The position numbers were made by a program, and so were the translations under genes. This document shows, in pieces, positions 17,015 to 25,514 of a stretch of DNA of 59,593 nucleotides; positions within the stretch are counted from its first letter, which is position 1, and every line of letters begins with the position of its first letter. The stretch covers positions 1 through 59,593 of the forward strand of contig JADHNI010000011.1 of the NCBI GenBank assembly GCA_016779585.1, in the 5' to 3' direction. Below the pieces are notes generated by a model that made no database searches, had not been told where the DNA came from, and saw only the letters and a program-made list of their open reading frames with translations. Source of the DNA: Pseudomonadales bacterium. GTDB taxonomy: Bacteria; Pseudomonadota; Gammaproteobacteria; Pseudomonadales; Azotimanducaceae.

Positions 17015-18205
17015 GTGTCTTACAAGTCCTTACTTCCATATCGGGAGCAAAGCGGGCAACATTGGCGCCGTTCAAGTGGAGACTTAACCAAGCGCATACT
17101 AATTTTTTCACTCCTGCTGCTTTCAGCCGTTGCTACGCAAGCGGAAGAGGGTCAGGGCTTTACCATCTACCCTCACGTTGGCCAGACATTTTATGCCGGC
17201 AGCACGAATCTAGATGACGATTCCCACCTCGGTTTGGGCATCGGCTACCGGTTCGACAACCCCTGGGCCATCGAATTCACCTATCTCGAAGGCGATGCGG
17301 ATTCTGATGTACCTGGCATCGGGGACATTGATGTCGATATGTATCACCTGGGAGCACTCTACCACCTCAAGACGCGCAACAAGTTCACGCCGTTCCTGTC
17401 GATCGGGGCTGGAGAAGGCGAATACAGCAGATCCGGATTCGGGGATGATGACGAATTCCAGATCAACGCAGGCGCCGGATTCAAGTGGGCTTTCACCGAG
17501 CAGGCGCACCTGCGAAGCGACCTGCGGTTTTTCCATGGTAACAACGAAGATGCCGTTAACGCGGCAATATCTGTCGGTCTGCACTACGCATTCGGCAAGG
17601 CATCAGCACCTGCGCCAGTAGCAGCTGCACCAGCAGCAGAGGGTGACGCGGACGGTGACGGTGTGCTGGACAGCCTGGATCGGTGCCCGAATACCCCGGC
17701 AGGCGTCGGCGTGGACAGCCGTGGTTGCCCGCTCGATGACGACGGCGATGGCGTCTACAACTACCAGGACGATTGCCCGAACACCACAAACCGCAAGGCA
17801 CGTGTCGACGGTCGCGGTTGCTACATCAAGCTGGACCGAAAAATCGATATCACCCTGAACCTGGAATTTGACTTTGATTCAGCAGAAGCTCGCGATGAAC
17901 ACACTGCTGAAGTCAGGAAAGTTGCTGATGTCATGCAGGAATACCCGGACTCCAGGGTAACCATGGCAGGACACACAGACAGCACAGGTCCGGCCGAGTA
18001 CAATCAGGGTCTTTCCGAGCGTCGTGCGAAGACAATCGCAGACATGCTGACCGATAAGTTCGATATTGATGCCAGTCGTGTTTCACATGCGGGGTACGGT
18101 GAAAGCCAACCAGTCGATACCAACGACACACGTGAGGGGCGCCAGAACAATCGACGCGTTGTCGCTCATGTCGAGGGTGAAACCGAAGAACTGGAAATGA
18201 AGTAA
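17015..18205 (+). CDS. OmpA-family outer-membrane protein with TSP3 repeats
   Basis: The protein has an N-terminal eight-strand OmpA-type barrel (from about residue 45), a calcium-binding thrombospondin type 3 linker (DADGDGVLDSLDRCPNTP and DDDGDGVYNYQDDCPNTT) and a C-terminal OmpA peptidoglycan-binding domain (FDSAEARDEH, then MAGHTDSTGPAEYNQGLSERRA). The start is uncertain. The only in-frame initiator is a GTG at 17015, which puts 26 non-signal residues before the hydrophobic ILIFSLLLLSAV. A start near TKRILIF would be expected, but no initiator codon is present there. Confidence 0.85.
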   Translation: MSYKSLLPYREQSGQHWRRSSGDLTKRILIFSLLLLSAVATQAEEGQGFTIYPHVGQTFYAGSTNLDDDSHLGLGIGYRFDNPWAIEFTYLEGDADSDVPGIGDIDVDMYHLGALYHLKTRNKFTPFLSIGAGEGEYSRSGFGDDDEFQINAGAGFKWAFTEQAHLRSDLRFFHGNNEDAVNAAISVGLHYAFGKASAPAPVAAAPAAEGDADGDGVLDSLDRCPNTPAGVGVDSRGCPLDDDGDGVYNYQDDCPNTTNRKARVDGRGCYIKLDRKIDITLNLEFDFDSAEARDEHTAEVRKVADVMQEYPDSRVTMAGHTDSTGPAEYNQGLSERRAKTIADMLTDKFDIDASRVSHAGYGESQPVDTNDTREGRQNNRRVVAHVEGETEELEMK

Positions 18206-18216
18206 TTGCGTGAGGT

Positions 18217-19158
18217 CTAGCGGACCTCACCACCCTCCTCCAGCCATTTCGCGCAATCCGGGGTAAGCACCTTATCCCGGGTTGCCCGATACATCTCAAG
18301 ATCTTCTTCGTTTAACACATCATGCCATCGGCCATTGCTGCCCTTGTTGATAAAAGTGGCCTGCCCGCCTTCGAAAGCATCCGGCTGACCCTTGTTCGCC
18401 TCGGTTTCCGCTACTGCCTGCTCCTTAACCCGCTTGAAGGAAACCGCATCAGCAACCGCTTTAACTTCCTCATCGGTCATTTCGTGGTTAATGAAATCTG
18501 CAATACGCCTGATCTCCCTGGGCGTGTCAGCGATCATGTCGCCATAATGCAGAAACAGGAAGTTCGGTAAATGCCGGAAATTCCAGTAGCTCTGGGTGTG
18601 ACCCATGTTCTGCCAGAAGGGAAAACCCTCCTGTTCCCATTCAAACCAGCCTTTTGAAATCCAGTTGCGCCACAGGGCCTTGATGTCTCCGTCGTATCTT
18701 GGCATGTGGGGTTCGCCATCCCATTCGAGCAGCTTGAACATCAGGTCAGTATAGGCGCCATAGTGGTTCACGAGAGACATAAAGACATCTCGTGGATCAC
18801 GGGCCACGATGAGGTACTTCACCTCAGGGAAATAGGGTAAACCGTCAAGGGGCAGGTGGCTTTTCAGAAAGCGTCTGTGTTCCATCTTTTCGATGCGCTC
18901 ACCAACACTCTCCAGGCTCTCATGATGGAAGCGTGCATCGATCCAGGGTGACGCACTGTCAATACCGGGGAAATGCTCATCTTCAAACGTGTTCCGCACC
19001 AGCATGTTATAGAGAATCTGCTGCGTGAACGTAGTGCCACACTTATAGGACGTTGTGACGATGATGTCGTCCGGACGTGGCTCATAGATCCGCCAGCGAG
19101 TGGAGTCCAGGTGCGGGTTTACATAGGTGCGTGTAACCTGGGGCAGGTCTTCGGTCAT
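18217..19158 (-). CDS. Sulfotransferase domain protein
   Basis: The protein has 313 residues of the cytosolic-type sulfotransferase fold, which transfers sulfate from PAPS. The 5'-phosphosulfate loop is TSYKCGTTFTQQ (residues 36-47) and the 3'-phosphate-binding stretch is VARDPRDVFMSLVNHYG. The C-terminal FINKGSNGRWHDVL corresponds to the RKGxxGDW motif of the family. The acceptor is unknown. Its ATG overlaps the stop of the glutamine amidotransferase gene by 4 bases, so the two are coupled, in the order amidotransferase then sulfotransferase. Confidence 0.9.
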   Translation of the reverse strand: MTEDLPQVTRTYVNPHLDSTRWRIYEPRPDDIIVTTSYKCGTTFTQQILYNMLVRNTFEDEHFPGIDSASPWIDARFHHESLESVGERIEKMEHRRFLKSHLPLDGLPYFPEVKYLIVARDPRDVFMSLVNHYGAYTDLMFKLLEWDGEPHMPRYDGDIKALWRNWISKGWFEWEQEGFPFWQNMGHTQSYWNFRHLPNFLFLHYGDMIADTPREIRRIADFINHEMTDEEVKAVADAVSFKRVKEQAVAETEANKGQPDAFEGGQATFINKGSNGRWHDVLNEEDLEMYRATRDKVLTPDCAKWLEEGGEVR

Positions 19159-19883
19159 GAACGATACCTCTCAACAAATCGTTTCAGGATCAGGTTGGAG
19201 TGTGCAAGCCGCTCCCCCTGCAGACTCTGGATAAGCGTAGCCGCTTCTCCCGGTGGAAAGTAACCGTGTTCACGGTAAACGTTAATCCGCAGGGTAAATC
19301 CTGCGATATCACCTTCCGGGTGGAACTGCGTGGCATAGATGTTTTGTTTCAGGCGGAACATCTGGACCGGGCAGCGCTCTCCCCTGATCAGGAGTGTCGT
19401 GCCAGGCGGCACCTCATCACACGCTTCCTTGTGGCCCAGCAGTACCCTGATTTGGTCAGGAAATCCTTCCAGCAAGGGATCTTCTTTGCCAGCCTCAGTC
19501 AGGGTAACCATTGCGCCGCCCACCGGTTCGCCGAACTTCTTTGAAACTACCGCACCGCAGTAGGCTCCGAGCAATCCATTGCCGGAACAGCAGCCCAGGA
19601 ACGGAAAGTCCAGCGCCTCTATCTCTTCAAACAACCTGGAAAAATCCTGCTCGATTTGTCGCTGAATCGCAGACTTGTCTTCAGCACTGACATCAAAGGG
19701 ACTGCCTCCGACAATGACACCGGAGTAGTCATCCAACCTGATCCGAGGCAAACCAGCTATTTCAGCGCGAACGCGCGTCACCTCAGCAGCGTCGAGACAG
19801 CCATAGCGCCTGATCGCATCCAGCTCATCATCCGCCGTTTCGTCTTCCGGACGCAATTGAATGACTAAAAATCGTTTGCCCAT
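19155..19883 (-). CDS. Class I glutamine amidotransferase-like protein
   Basis: The protein has 242 residues with the triad-type GATase fold as in stand-alone GMP-synthase-like amidotransferases. It shows IVGGSPFDV, the nucleophile elbow GCCSGNGLLG (Cys99) and QFHPEGD carrying the catalytic His. No synthetase domain is attached. Such proteins hydrolyse gamma-glutamyl compounds or act with an unknown partner. It is translationally coupled to the sulfotransferase. The divergent neighbour is the MltF-like gene, whose presumed ATG lies only 18 bases away. Confidence 0.87.
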   Translation of the reverse strand: MGKRFLVIQLRPEDETADDELDAIRRYGCLDAAEVTRVRAEIAGLPRIRLDDYSGVIVGGSPFDVSAEDKSAIQRQIEQDFSRLFEEIEALDFPFLGCCSGNGLLGAYCGAVVSKKFGEPVGGAMVTLTEAGKEDPLLEGFPDQIRVLLGHKEACDEVPPGTTLLIRGERCPVQMFRLKQNIYATQFHPEGDIAGFTLRINVYREHGYFPPGEAATLIQSLQGERLAHSNLILKRFVERYRS

Positions 19884-19900
19884 CAGGGCATAATAACGGC

Positions 19901-21365
19901 ATGCGAATCACACTGCTTGGACTATTACTTCTCTTCCCCCTTTTGGGCCCAGTGCATCGAAACGTCCAGGAATCTTGCGATCGAGAACCCGGAAGAGATC
20001 AACTACAACATCCAGCCCATGTTCGGGGACCTGGATGCCATTGCTGAGCGGGGTATTCTTCGCATCCTGGTGACGCACAGTGATACAGATTTCTTTTTCG
20101 ACCATGGCAGGATTCGCGGCATCCAGTATGAGATGGCACTGGAGTTCCTGAAACATATCAATGAGGGTCGAACCAACCGCTATCACGCCAGCGAAGCCAA
20201 TCGAATCTTCCCGCAGTTCATCCCGGTCACCTTCGCAGAACTGCTTCCTGCACTGCAAGCAGGTCACGGTGATATCGCTGCGGCGCTGCTCACGGTAACA
20301 CCGGAAAGGGCATCAGAGGTCGACATTGTCAGCCCACAGGGCCGCGAGGTCGCAGAGATTGTTGTTTCACACATAAACGCCAAGCCGATCAAACGCACAG
20401 CCGATCTTTCGGGGAAAAGTGTTTACGTGCTGCGAGGCAGCAGCTACCAGCGACATCTCAAAATACTGAACGAAAAACTCAAAATCGCAGAACTTCCACC
20501 GGTAGAGATCATCGAGGCGGACAACCAGCTCCTGACTGAAGATATCCTTGAGCTGGTTAACGCCGGCGTCATCGACTACACCATATGTGATGACTTCAAG
20601 GCAGAGCTCTGGGCACAGGTGCTTTCAGGCATTCGGCTGGAGATTCCAACCAGCGAAGGGCAGTCCCTCGGTTGGGCCATCAGGAAAAATTCACCGCAGT
20701 TGCATGAAGCACTGGAGGAATTTAGCCAAAAAGTCAGAAAGGGAACATTCCTTGGCAATGTGCTGTTTAAAAAATACTTCGAAAATACCCAATGGATAGG
20801 CAATCCGTTGAATCAGTCAGAGCGTGAGAAGTTCAATCGACTGCTTGACCTCTTTGTCACCTACGGTAATCGGTATGGTTTCGATCCCCTGGCGCTGGCA
20901 GCACAGGCCTACCAGGAATCACGCTTTGATCAGTCTTTGAAATCGCATCGAGGCGCAGTCGGGGTCATGCAGCTCCTGCCAACCACGGCCCGCGACCCGA
21001 ACGTCGACATTCCGGACATTGAAAATCTCGAGAGCAATATCCACGCTGGCACCAAGTACATGGACTTCCTGAGAAACCGCTATTTCTCGGACGATGAAAT
21101 ATCACCCGTTAACCAGCGGCTTTTTTCCTGGGCTGCCTACAATGCCGGTCCTGCCAACATTACCCGTGCACGAAATGCCGCCAGGGATGCCGGGCTCGAC
21201 CCCAACGTCTGGTTTGGCAATGTTGAAAATATGGCTGCAATGAAAATCAGCCGGGAACCCGTCCGGTATGTGGCCAGCATCTATAAGTACTACACCGCAT
21301 ACCGGCTGGTTGAACAGCAGGGTCGCCGGAAGGCTGACGCCCTGGAGTCCGTTCTGGCCGATTGA
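19901..21365 (+). CDS. MltF-like membrane-bound lytic transglycosylase (frameshifted signal)
   Basis: The protein combines an SBP_bac_3-type domain (about residues 40-270 of the product) with a lytic transglycosylase domain (YGFDPLALAAQAYQESRFDQS with catalytic Glu, then GAVGVMQLLPTTA and FSWAAYNAGP). This is the MltF architecture, which cleaves peptidoglycan in the periplasm. The signal peptide (MRITLLGLLLLFP) is encoded from the ATG at 19901, but in a different frame from the body; the two join if one base is removed from the GGG at about 19940-19945. Without that the body could only begin at a TTG (19917) lacking a signal. I read it as one gene with a small insertion or sequence error. Confidence 0.85.
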
Positions 21366-21367
21366 TA

Positions 21368-23500
21368 TCAGGCAGCGCTGATGTTCACCGGAATCCCGCT
21401 TGAACGCGTCATGGCGGTAAAGGGCTGAAGCTCTGATTCACTGTCCACAAGCATATTGGTGTTGGTACCTACTTCCCGCACCGGTGCCTGTTGACCGGGC
21501 GCCACGCCCCAGCAGTGATGAATAGCAATCACGCCCGGCTTAATCCGATCGTTGGCCTGCACCACAGCGGTGATCTTGCCGTGCTTGGATTGGATGGTGA
21601 CTTCGCTGTCATCTTCAATGCCGAGTGCCGCGAGATCATCAGGATGCATATTTGCCGGGTTGGTGGTGCCGGACTTTTTGCGAATCGCTGGCAGATTGCG
21701 GCCAAATGAGTTCAGCACGTACTTGCTCCTGAACCCGATCAGCACGTGGCTGAAATCCTCGGCTTCCTCACCGAACGCTGCAAGCGCCGCAAACTCTTCT
21801 GCAACACCTTCGGGGTAAAGATTCAGTTTGCTGTTTGCCCCCTCCGGCGCAGGTTGCACTTCAGTCGAGAGATCCTCAAAGATATGTCCGCCAGGATTAT
21901 CTCGCAGCCACTCAATATCCACCCTTGAACCTTTGGTGATCGCTTTAAGAAGTTCGAACTTTGAAGGTTTGCGATCGATGGGCATGGATTCACCCTTGAT
22001 CTGGACATCGAGACCTAGCCGCTTCGCCAGACCCCAGTAGACTTCCCACTCTTCGACCACATCATGATCTGTTTCAATTACAGCCTTGCTGTAGTGGCTG
22101 TAGGGTTTCTCGTACCAGGGATCAGCCAATAGCGTCACATCTTCTCGCTCCAGCGTGAGCTTCGGCGCAAATACATAATCCGCCATCTCTGACGTGGCTG
22201 CCATGTAAGGATCGATACAAATGAGAAGATCCAGATCCAGCATCGCCTCATAGGCTTTCTGCTGATCCGGCCATGCCATCACCGGATTACCGGCAACGAC
22301 AATAAGCGCCCTGATCTGGCCTTCTCCCGGTGTCAGGATTTCATCGGCCATCTGCGAGGTAGGCATTTCGCTGACGCCGGTTGGCGACATCAGTTCACCA
22401 AACTCAGGATTCACCCGGCAACGCTCGCCACGACCCCAGGCCACCAGTGGCGAAAACACCTGCGCAACCTTGGGCACATTCGAAGATAAAGCACCCGGGT
22501 TCGGCATGGTTTCACCGGCGCGATAGTAGCGACCGCAAATGGTGTTCAGCGAGGCCACCAGGTGCTGCACGAGATTCGGGTTGGCGCCCATTTCAGGACC
22601 GGTTCCGGTAATCGCAATGCCACGCGGACCTTTGGCAAACAATCGGGCAGCCTCGGCAATCTGTTCCACCGGAATGTCTGTTCGATTTGATACTGTCTCA
22701 AGATCGTACGCCTGAACTTCCCGCTTCAGGTCATCGAGACCACCTACAAATTCATCGCAGAATTCTGCATCGTGCAGGTTCTCTTCCAGGATCAGGCGGA
22801 TCATGCCTGCCAGCAATGTTGCATCTTCTCCGGGCTTGATCTGCAGGTGCAGGTCCGATCGTCGGGCTATCTCTGTCTTCCGCGGGTCAATAGCGATAAT
22901 CTTCTGGCCATTTTTCTGGGCACGGCGCATCTGGTCCGCAGGACTGACCGAAGGCACACCGCCAGGAGGCGCGTAGTGTGAGGCGATCGGATTGTTACCA
23001 ATCAGCATCGTCACGTCCGAGTCATGGAAAAAGTGTGAGCCTGCCGTCCAGTAACCGATCCTTGAACCAACAAACACTTTCGCAGGCTGGTCGATGGTCA
23101 CGCTGGTGTAATATGACGGAGAGCCCAGTGCGTGGTGCCACGCCCGGCTGTAAGCCAGTTGCCCTGAATTCTGGAACGCGACGGTACCGTTATAGGTGGC
23201 AATCGCCTTCGGACCATGCTCGGCAATAATCGCTTTCATCTTGTCGGCGATCTCATCCAGGGCCTGTTCGCTGGAAATCGACTTGAAGCTGCCATCCGGC
23301 TGTTTCGCCTGGCAGGAGGTCAATCGTTCCGACTGGTACATCTGTTCGACCAGCTGGCGGCCCTTGATGCAGGTATAGCCACCATACATCTCGTTTTCAG
23401 TATCCGGCTTAACCGAAAGCACCTTGCCGTCTTCAACTTCGGCAACCATGGCGCAGTAGGCGTGGCAATATCGGCAGAAAGTCTTATGGAGTTCGCTCAT
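21368..23500 (-). CDS. Molybdopterin oxidoreductase (DMSO reductase family)
   Basis: The protein has 710 residues. The 4Fe-4S cysteines are Cys9, Cys12, Cys16 and Cys44 (FCRYCHAYCAM ... GYTCIKGR). The Mo-bisMGD fold follows, with AIDPRKTEIARRSDLHLQIKPGED, a GNPVMAWPDQ nucleotide-binding segment and the C-terminal Molydop_binding domain (NPANMHPDDLAALGI, then GVIAIHHCWG). No Tat signal is seen, so it is probably cytoplasmic. No electron-transfer subunit is adjacent. The exact substrate is not predictable; acetylene hydratase, formate dehydrogenase-like and thiosulfate reductase-like proteins share the family. ATG start. Confidence 0.9.
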   Translation of the reverse strand: MSELHKTFCRYCHAYCAMVAEVEDGKVLSVKPDTENEMYGGYTCIKGRQLVEQMYQSERLTSCQAKQPDGSFKSISSEQALDEIADKMKAIIAEHGPKAIATYNGTVAFQNSGQLAYSRAWHHALGSPSYYTSVTIDQPAKVFVGSRIGYWTAGSHFFHDSDVTMLIGNNPIASHYAPPGGVPSVSPADQMRRAQKNGQKIIAIDPRKTEIARRSDLHLQIKPGEDATLLAGMIRLILEENLHDAEFCDEFVGGLDDLKREVQAYDLETVSNRTDIPVEQIAEAARLFAKGPRGIAITGTGPEMGANPNLVQHLVASLNTICGRYYRAGETMPNPGALSSNVPKVAQVFSPLVAWGRGERCRVNPEFGELMSPTGVSEMPTSQMADEILTPGEGQIRALIVVAGNPVMAWPDQQKAYEAMLDLDLLICIDPYMAATSEMADYVFAPKLTLEREDVTLLADPWYEKPYSHYSKAVIETDHDVVEEWEVYWGLAKRLGLDVQIKGESMPIDRKPSKFELLKAITKGSRVDIEWLRDNPGGHIFEDLSTEVQPAPEGANSKLNLYPEGVAEEFAALAAFGEEAEDFSHVLIGFRSKYVLNSFGRNLPAIRKKSGTTNPANMHPDDLAALGIEDDSEVTIQSKHGKITAVVQANDRIKPGVIAIHHCWGVAPGQQAPVREVGTNTNMLVDSESELQPFTAMTRSSGIPVNISAA

Positions 23501-23583
23501 GACAATTTTTGTAGTGAATTAAAGAACTGCGAAGCGTATCAGGGCTGATGCCTCCTCGGCCAGCGTTTCTGTATGATGCCGCG

Positions 23584-24006
23584 ATGTTAGCTGTAATCAC
23601 CCTGGTGTTCGCGACCTACGCCGCGACCAATATCGATAACCTGCTCCTGCTGATTGGCCTGCACATGATCTACGGCTTAATCCGCCAACAGCACTCAAAG
23701 GAGTCTCAACCATCGTCGGTTTCCATCGGGTCAGTCATCACACTGCAGCTGTCAAACGGCGTCGATACCATTCTCGTGTTTGCACCGCTTTTTGCAGATA
23801 GCATGGCACAGGTAGATTATTCGATATCCATCGCGTTTCTCATGGCCGCAATAATCTGGTTCCTTATCGCAACGACGGTCGGTCAGCATGCACGCAAGAT
23901 TGAAACCCTTGCCCGCTATGGCGCCTGGCTGGCGCCTATAGTGATGATCGTGCTTGGTCTGTATATCCTGGATAACACCGTGACTGACCTGGTAGCCGGC
24001 TCGTGA
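23584..24006 (+). CDS. CadD-like cadmium-resistance transporter, shortened
   Basis: The start is set at MLAVITLVFATYAAT, since the upstream in-frame residues are not membrane-like. The protein has 140 residues with the CadD hallmarks ATNIDNLLLLIGL and LQLSNGVDTILVFAPLFAD, followed by two more membrane helices. CadD proteins are about 200 residues; here LLLIGLH runs directly into MIYGLIRQQ, as if one or two helices were lost in frame. It probably does not transport. The stop overlaps the GTG of the following barrel remnant (GTGA). Confidence 0.6.
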   Translation: MLAVITLVFATYAATNIDNLLLLIGLHMIYGLIRQQHSKESQPSSVSIGSVITLQLSNGVDTILVFAPLFADSMAQVDYSISIAFLMAAIIWFLIATTVGQHARKIETLARYGAWLAPIVMIVLGLYILDNTVTDLVAGS

Positions 24007-24612
24007 GATTCGCAACGTTATTACTGGCATTCGTGTGCCCTTGTGTGCTGGCGAGTGAATTTCGCGACCCCGTCGACGGCAGGTTTGATGTGTCGGCTTA
24101 CCTGGCAGAGGTGGATTCGATCTCGATTTTTATTCGGTCGGTAACACCGAACTCAGCAGACCCATTTCTATCAACACGGAAGCCTGGGGCATTGTTCAGA
24201 CGGTGAAGTTCAAACTGGGGAACTCGCGGTTTTACTTTGGGCCAACTCATCGCTATATCAAGGCAGAGCTTTCCCTGGCAACAGTTTCGTCGAGGCATTT
24301 CCCCCTGGCACGCCACCCGAACTGGTTGATGCGCTGACCGAACTACTGACCAGTGAAACCACCAATTCAGGCATTGGCTTTCAACTGGAGTACGACAGCC
24401 GCGACAATTTTTTCACGCCCATGGAAGACACAAGCTTCAACTTTGAGTTTCTCGCATTCCGTGATGCCGTCGGCAGCGACAATGTTTACGAAAACTACTC
24501 ACTGGAGTCACTCCACTACTTCAGCCTCTCTCCAAAGTGGCGACTGGCCTTACGTATTGACGCCGAGATCGCGGACACAGTCCGATACATCCAGGCTGGA
24601 ACCGCGTGGTGA
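24003..24612 (+). pseudogene. Decayed BamA/TamA-like outer-membrane barrel protein gene
   Basis: The first frame encodes a signal peptide (LLLAFVCPCVLA) and EFRDPVDGRFDVSAYLAE, a start typical of a surface-antigen type barrel protein. After base 24107 the meaningful frame shifts and continues GGFDLDFYSVGNTELSRP, then SRFYFGPTHRYIKAEL, and after another small discontinuity LVDALTELLTSE, FQLEYDSRDNFFTP and SPKWRLALRIDAE. About a hundred residues expected between the signal region and GGFDLDF are missing. The last strands are absent because the frame ends at TGA 24610-24612, where the toxin-antitoxin-like region begins. The family call is moderate; the decay is clear. Confidence 0.6.
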
Positions 24613-24622
24613 AGTAGAATTT

Positions 24623-24654
24623 CCCATATGGTATCCAATCGGATACCATATGGG
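24623..24654. promoter_or_regulatory. Perfect 14-bp inverted repeat, likely operator of the HTH gene
   Basis: The arms cccatatggtatcc (24623-24636) and ggataccatatggg (24641-24654) are exact reverse complements separated by aatc. The palindrome sits one base before the preferred start codon of the HTH gene, and a TAGAAT hexamer (24615-24620), a possible -10 element, lies directly upstream. This position is what autoregulatory antitoxin operators show, so repression by the HTH protein is the natural inference. Confidence 0.8.
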
Positions 24655-24655
24655 C

Positions 24656-24991
24656 ATGGATTGTGTCACTACCACACCGGATTTCTCTATTCTCCTGCGT
24701 CAGGCAAGGCTTGGTGCGCACCTATCTTTGAGAGAACTCGCAGAGAAAGCCGGCACGTCCCATGCGACGCTCTCCGCCTATGAAAAAAGAAAGAAAGTGC
24801 CTTCGGTGACGACGTTTCTCCGGATTCTCGAGGCGTGTGACAACGCCGTGGATATCAGGCTTCATCGTCGCATCAGGGAGGCTGACGGGATACCTCGCGG
24901 GGAAGAGCTTGTTTCTGTGCTTCAACTGGCGAGCCAGTTCCCAGCCAAAGCCAGTCGACGACTGGAGCTTCCAGTTTTCCCCAATGGATGA
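24656..24991 (+). CDS. XRE-family HTH protein, putative antitoxin
   Basis: The protein has 111 residues with a Cro/C1-type helix-turn-helix at about residues 10-62 (LRQARLGAHLSLRELAEKAG, SHATLSAYEKRKKVPS). The C-terminal tail is short and charged. The ATG at 24656 is preferred because it leaves the palindromic operator fully upstream; an ATG at 24650 is also in frame but lies within the palindrome. The gene overlaps the nucleotidyltransferase start by 8 bases, typical of antitoxin-toxin pairs. It is likely the DNA-binding, autorepressing partner. Confidence 0.8.
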   Translation: MDCVTTTPDFSILLRQARLGAHLSLRELAEKAGTSHATLSAYEKRKKVPSVTTFLRILEACDNAVDIRLHRRIREADGIPRGEELVSVLQLASQFPAKASRRLELPVFPNG

Positions 24992-25514
24992 CCTGGTCCA
25001 GAAAATTGTTGAACTGCACAGGCACCTGACAGCTGCCGGCCTGCCTCATGCCTTCGGGGGCGCATTGGCTCTTGCGTGGTGTACCCAGCGAGCGAGGGGC
25101 ACCATTGATATCGACGTGAATATCCTGATTACAGCAGAGAAGTGGGACGAGGCGCTTAATGCGCTGCCAAAAGCCGTGAAAGTAACCCGGGAAGACAAAA
25201 AGATTTTTGAGCGCGATGGCCAGGTCAGGGTCTGGTGGGAAAAAACACCGTTGGATCTATTCCTCAACAGTACCGACTTCCACGATGAGTTGCTGCAGCG
25301 AGTACGCTGGGAATCATTCAGTGATGAAAAGTTGCCTTTCCTTTCATGCTTTGACCTGGCGGTGTTCAAGGCCTTTTTCAACCGAACCAAGGACTGGGCT
25401 GACCTCGAGGAAATGATGAAGGCGGGCACCCTGGAAACGGAGAGAGTCCAGGCGACTCTGGGCAAATACCTGGGATTCGATGACGAGCGAATTACGCGCC
25501 TCGGCAATCTCTAA
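24984..25514 (+). CDS. Nucleotidyltransferase, AbiEii/MenT-like putative toxin
   Basis: The protein has 176 residues. It carries the nucleotidyltransferase signature GG (residues 25-26) followed by TIDIDVN with Asp42 and Asp44. Further along are LDLFLNSTDFHDEL and the helix FDLAVFKAFFNRTKDWADLEEM. This matches the minimal AbiEii/AbiGii or DUF6036-type enzymes, some of which block translation by adding nucleotides to tRNA. The start overlaps the HTH gene. It is convergent with, and overlaps by 4 bases, the acyl-CoA dehydrogenase gene. Toxin activity is inferred from family and context. Confidence 0.78.
   Translation: MDDLVQKIVELHRHLTAAGLPHAFGGALALAWCTQRARGTIDIDVNILITAEKWDEALNALPKAVKVTREDKKIFERDGQVRVWWEKTPLDLFLNSTDFHDELLQRVRWESFSDEKLPFLSCFDLAVFKAFFNRTKDWADLEEMMKAGTLETERVQATLGKYLGFDDERITRLGNL

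Noticed and set aside
24353-24991. A 212-residue protein covering the barrel remnant and the HTH domain
   Set aside because: The first half is a shadow frame of the barrel remnant and crosses the operator palindrome. The HTH protein starts at 24656 or 24650.
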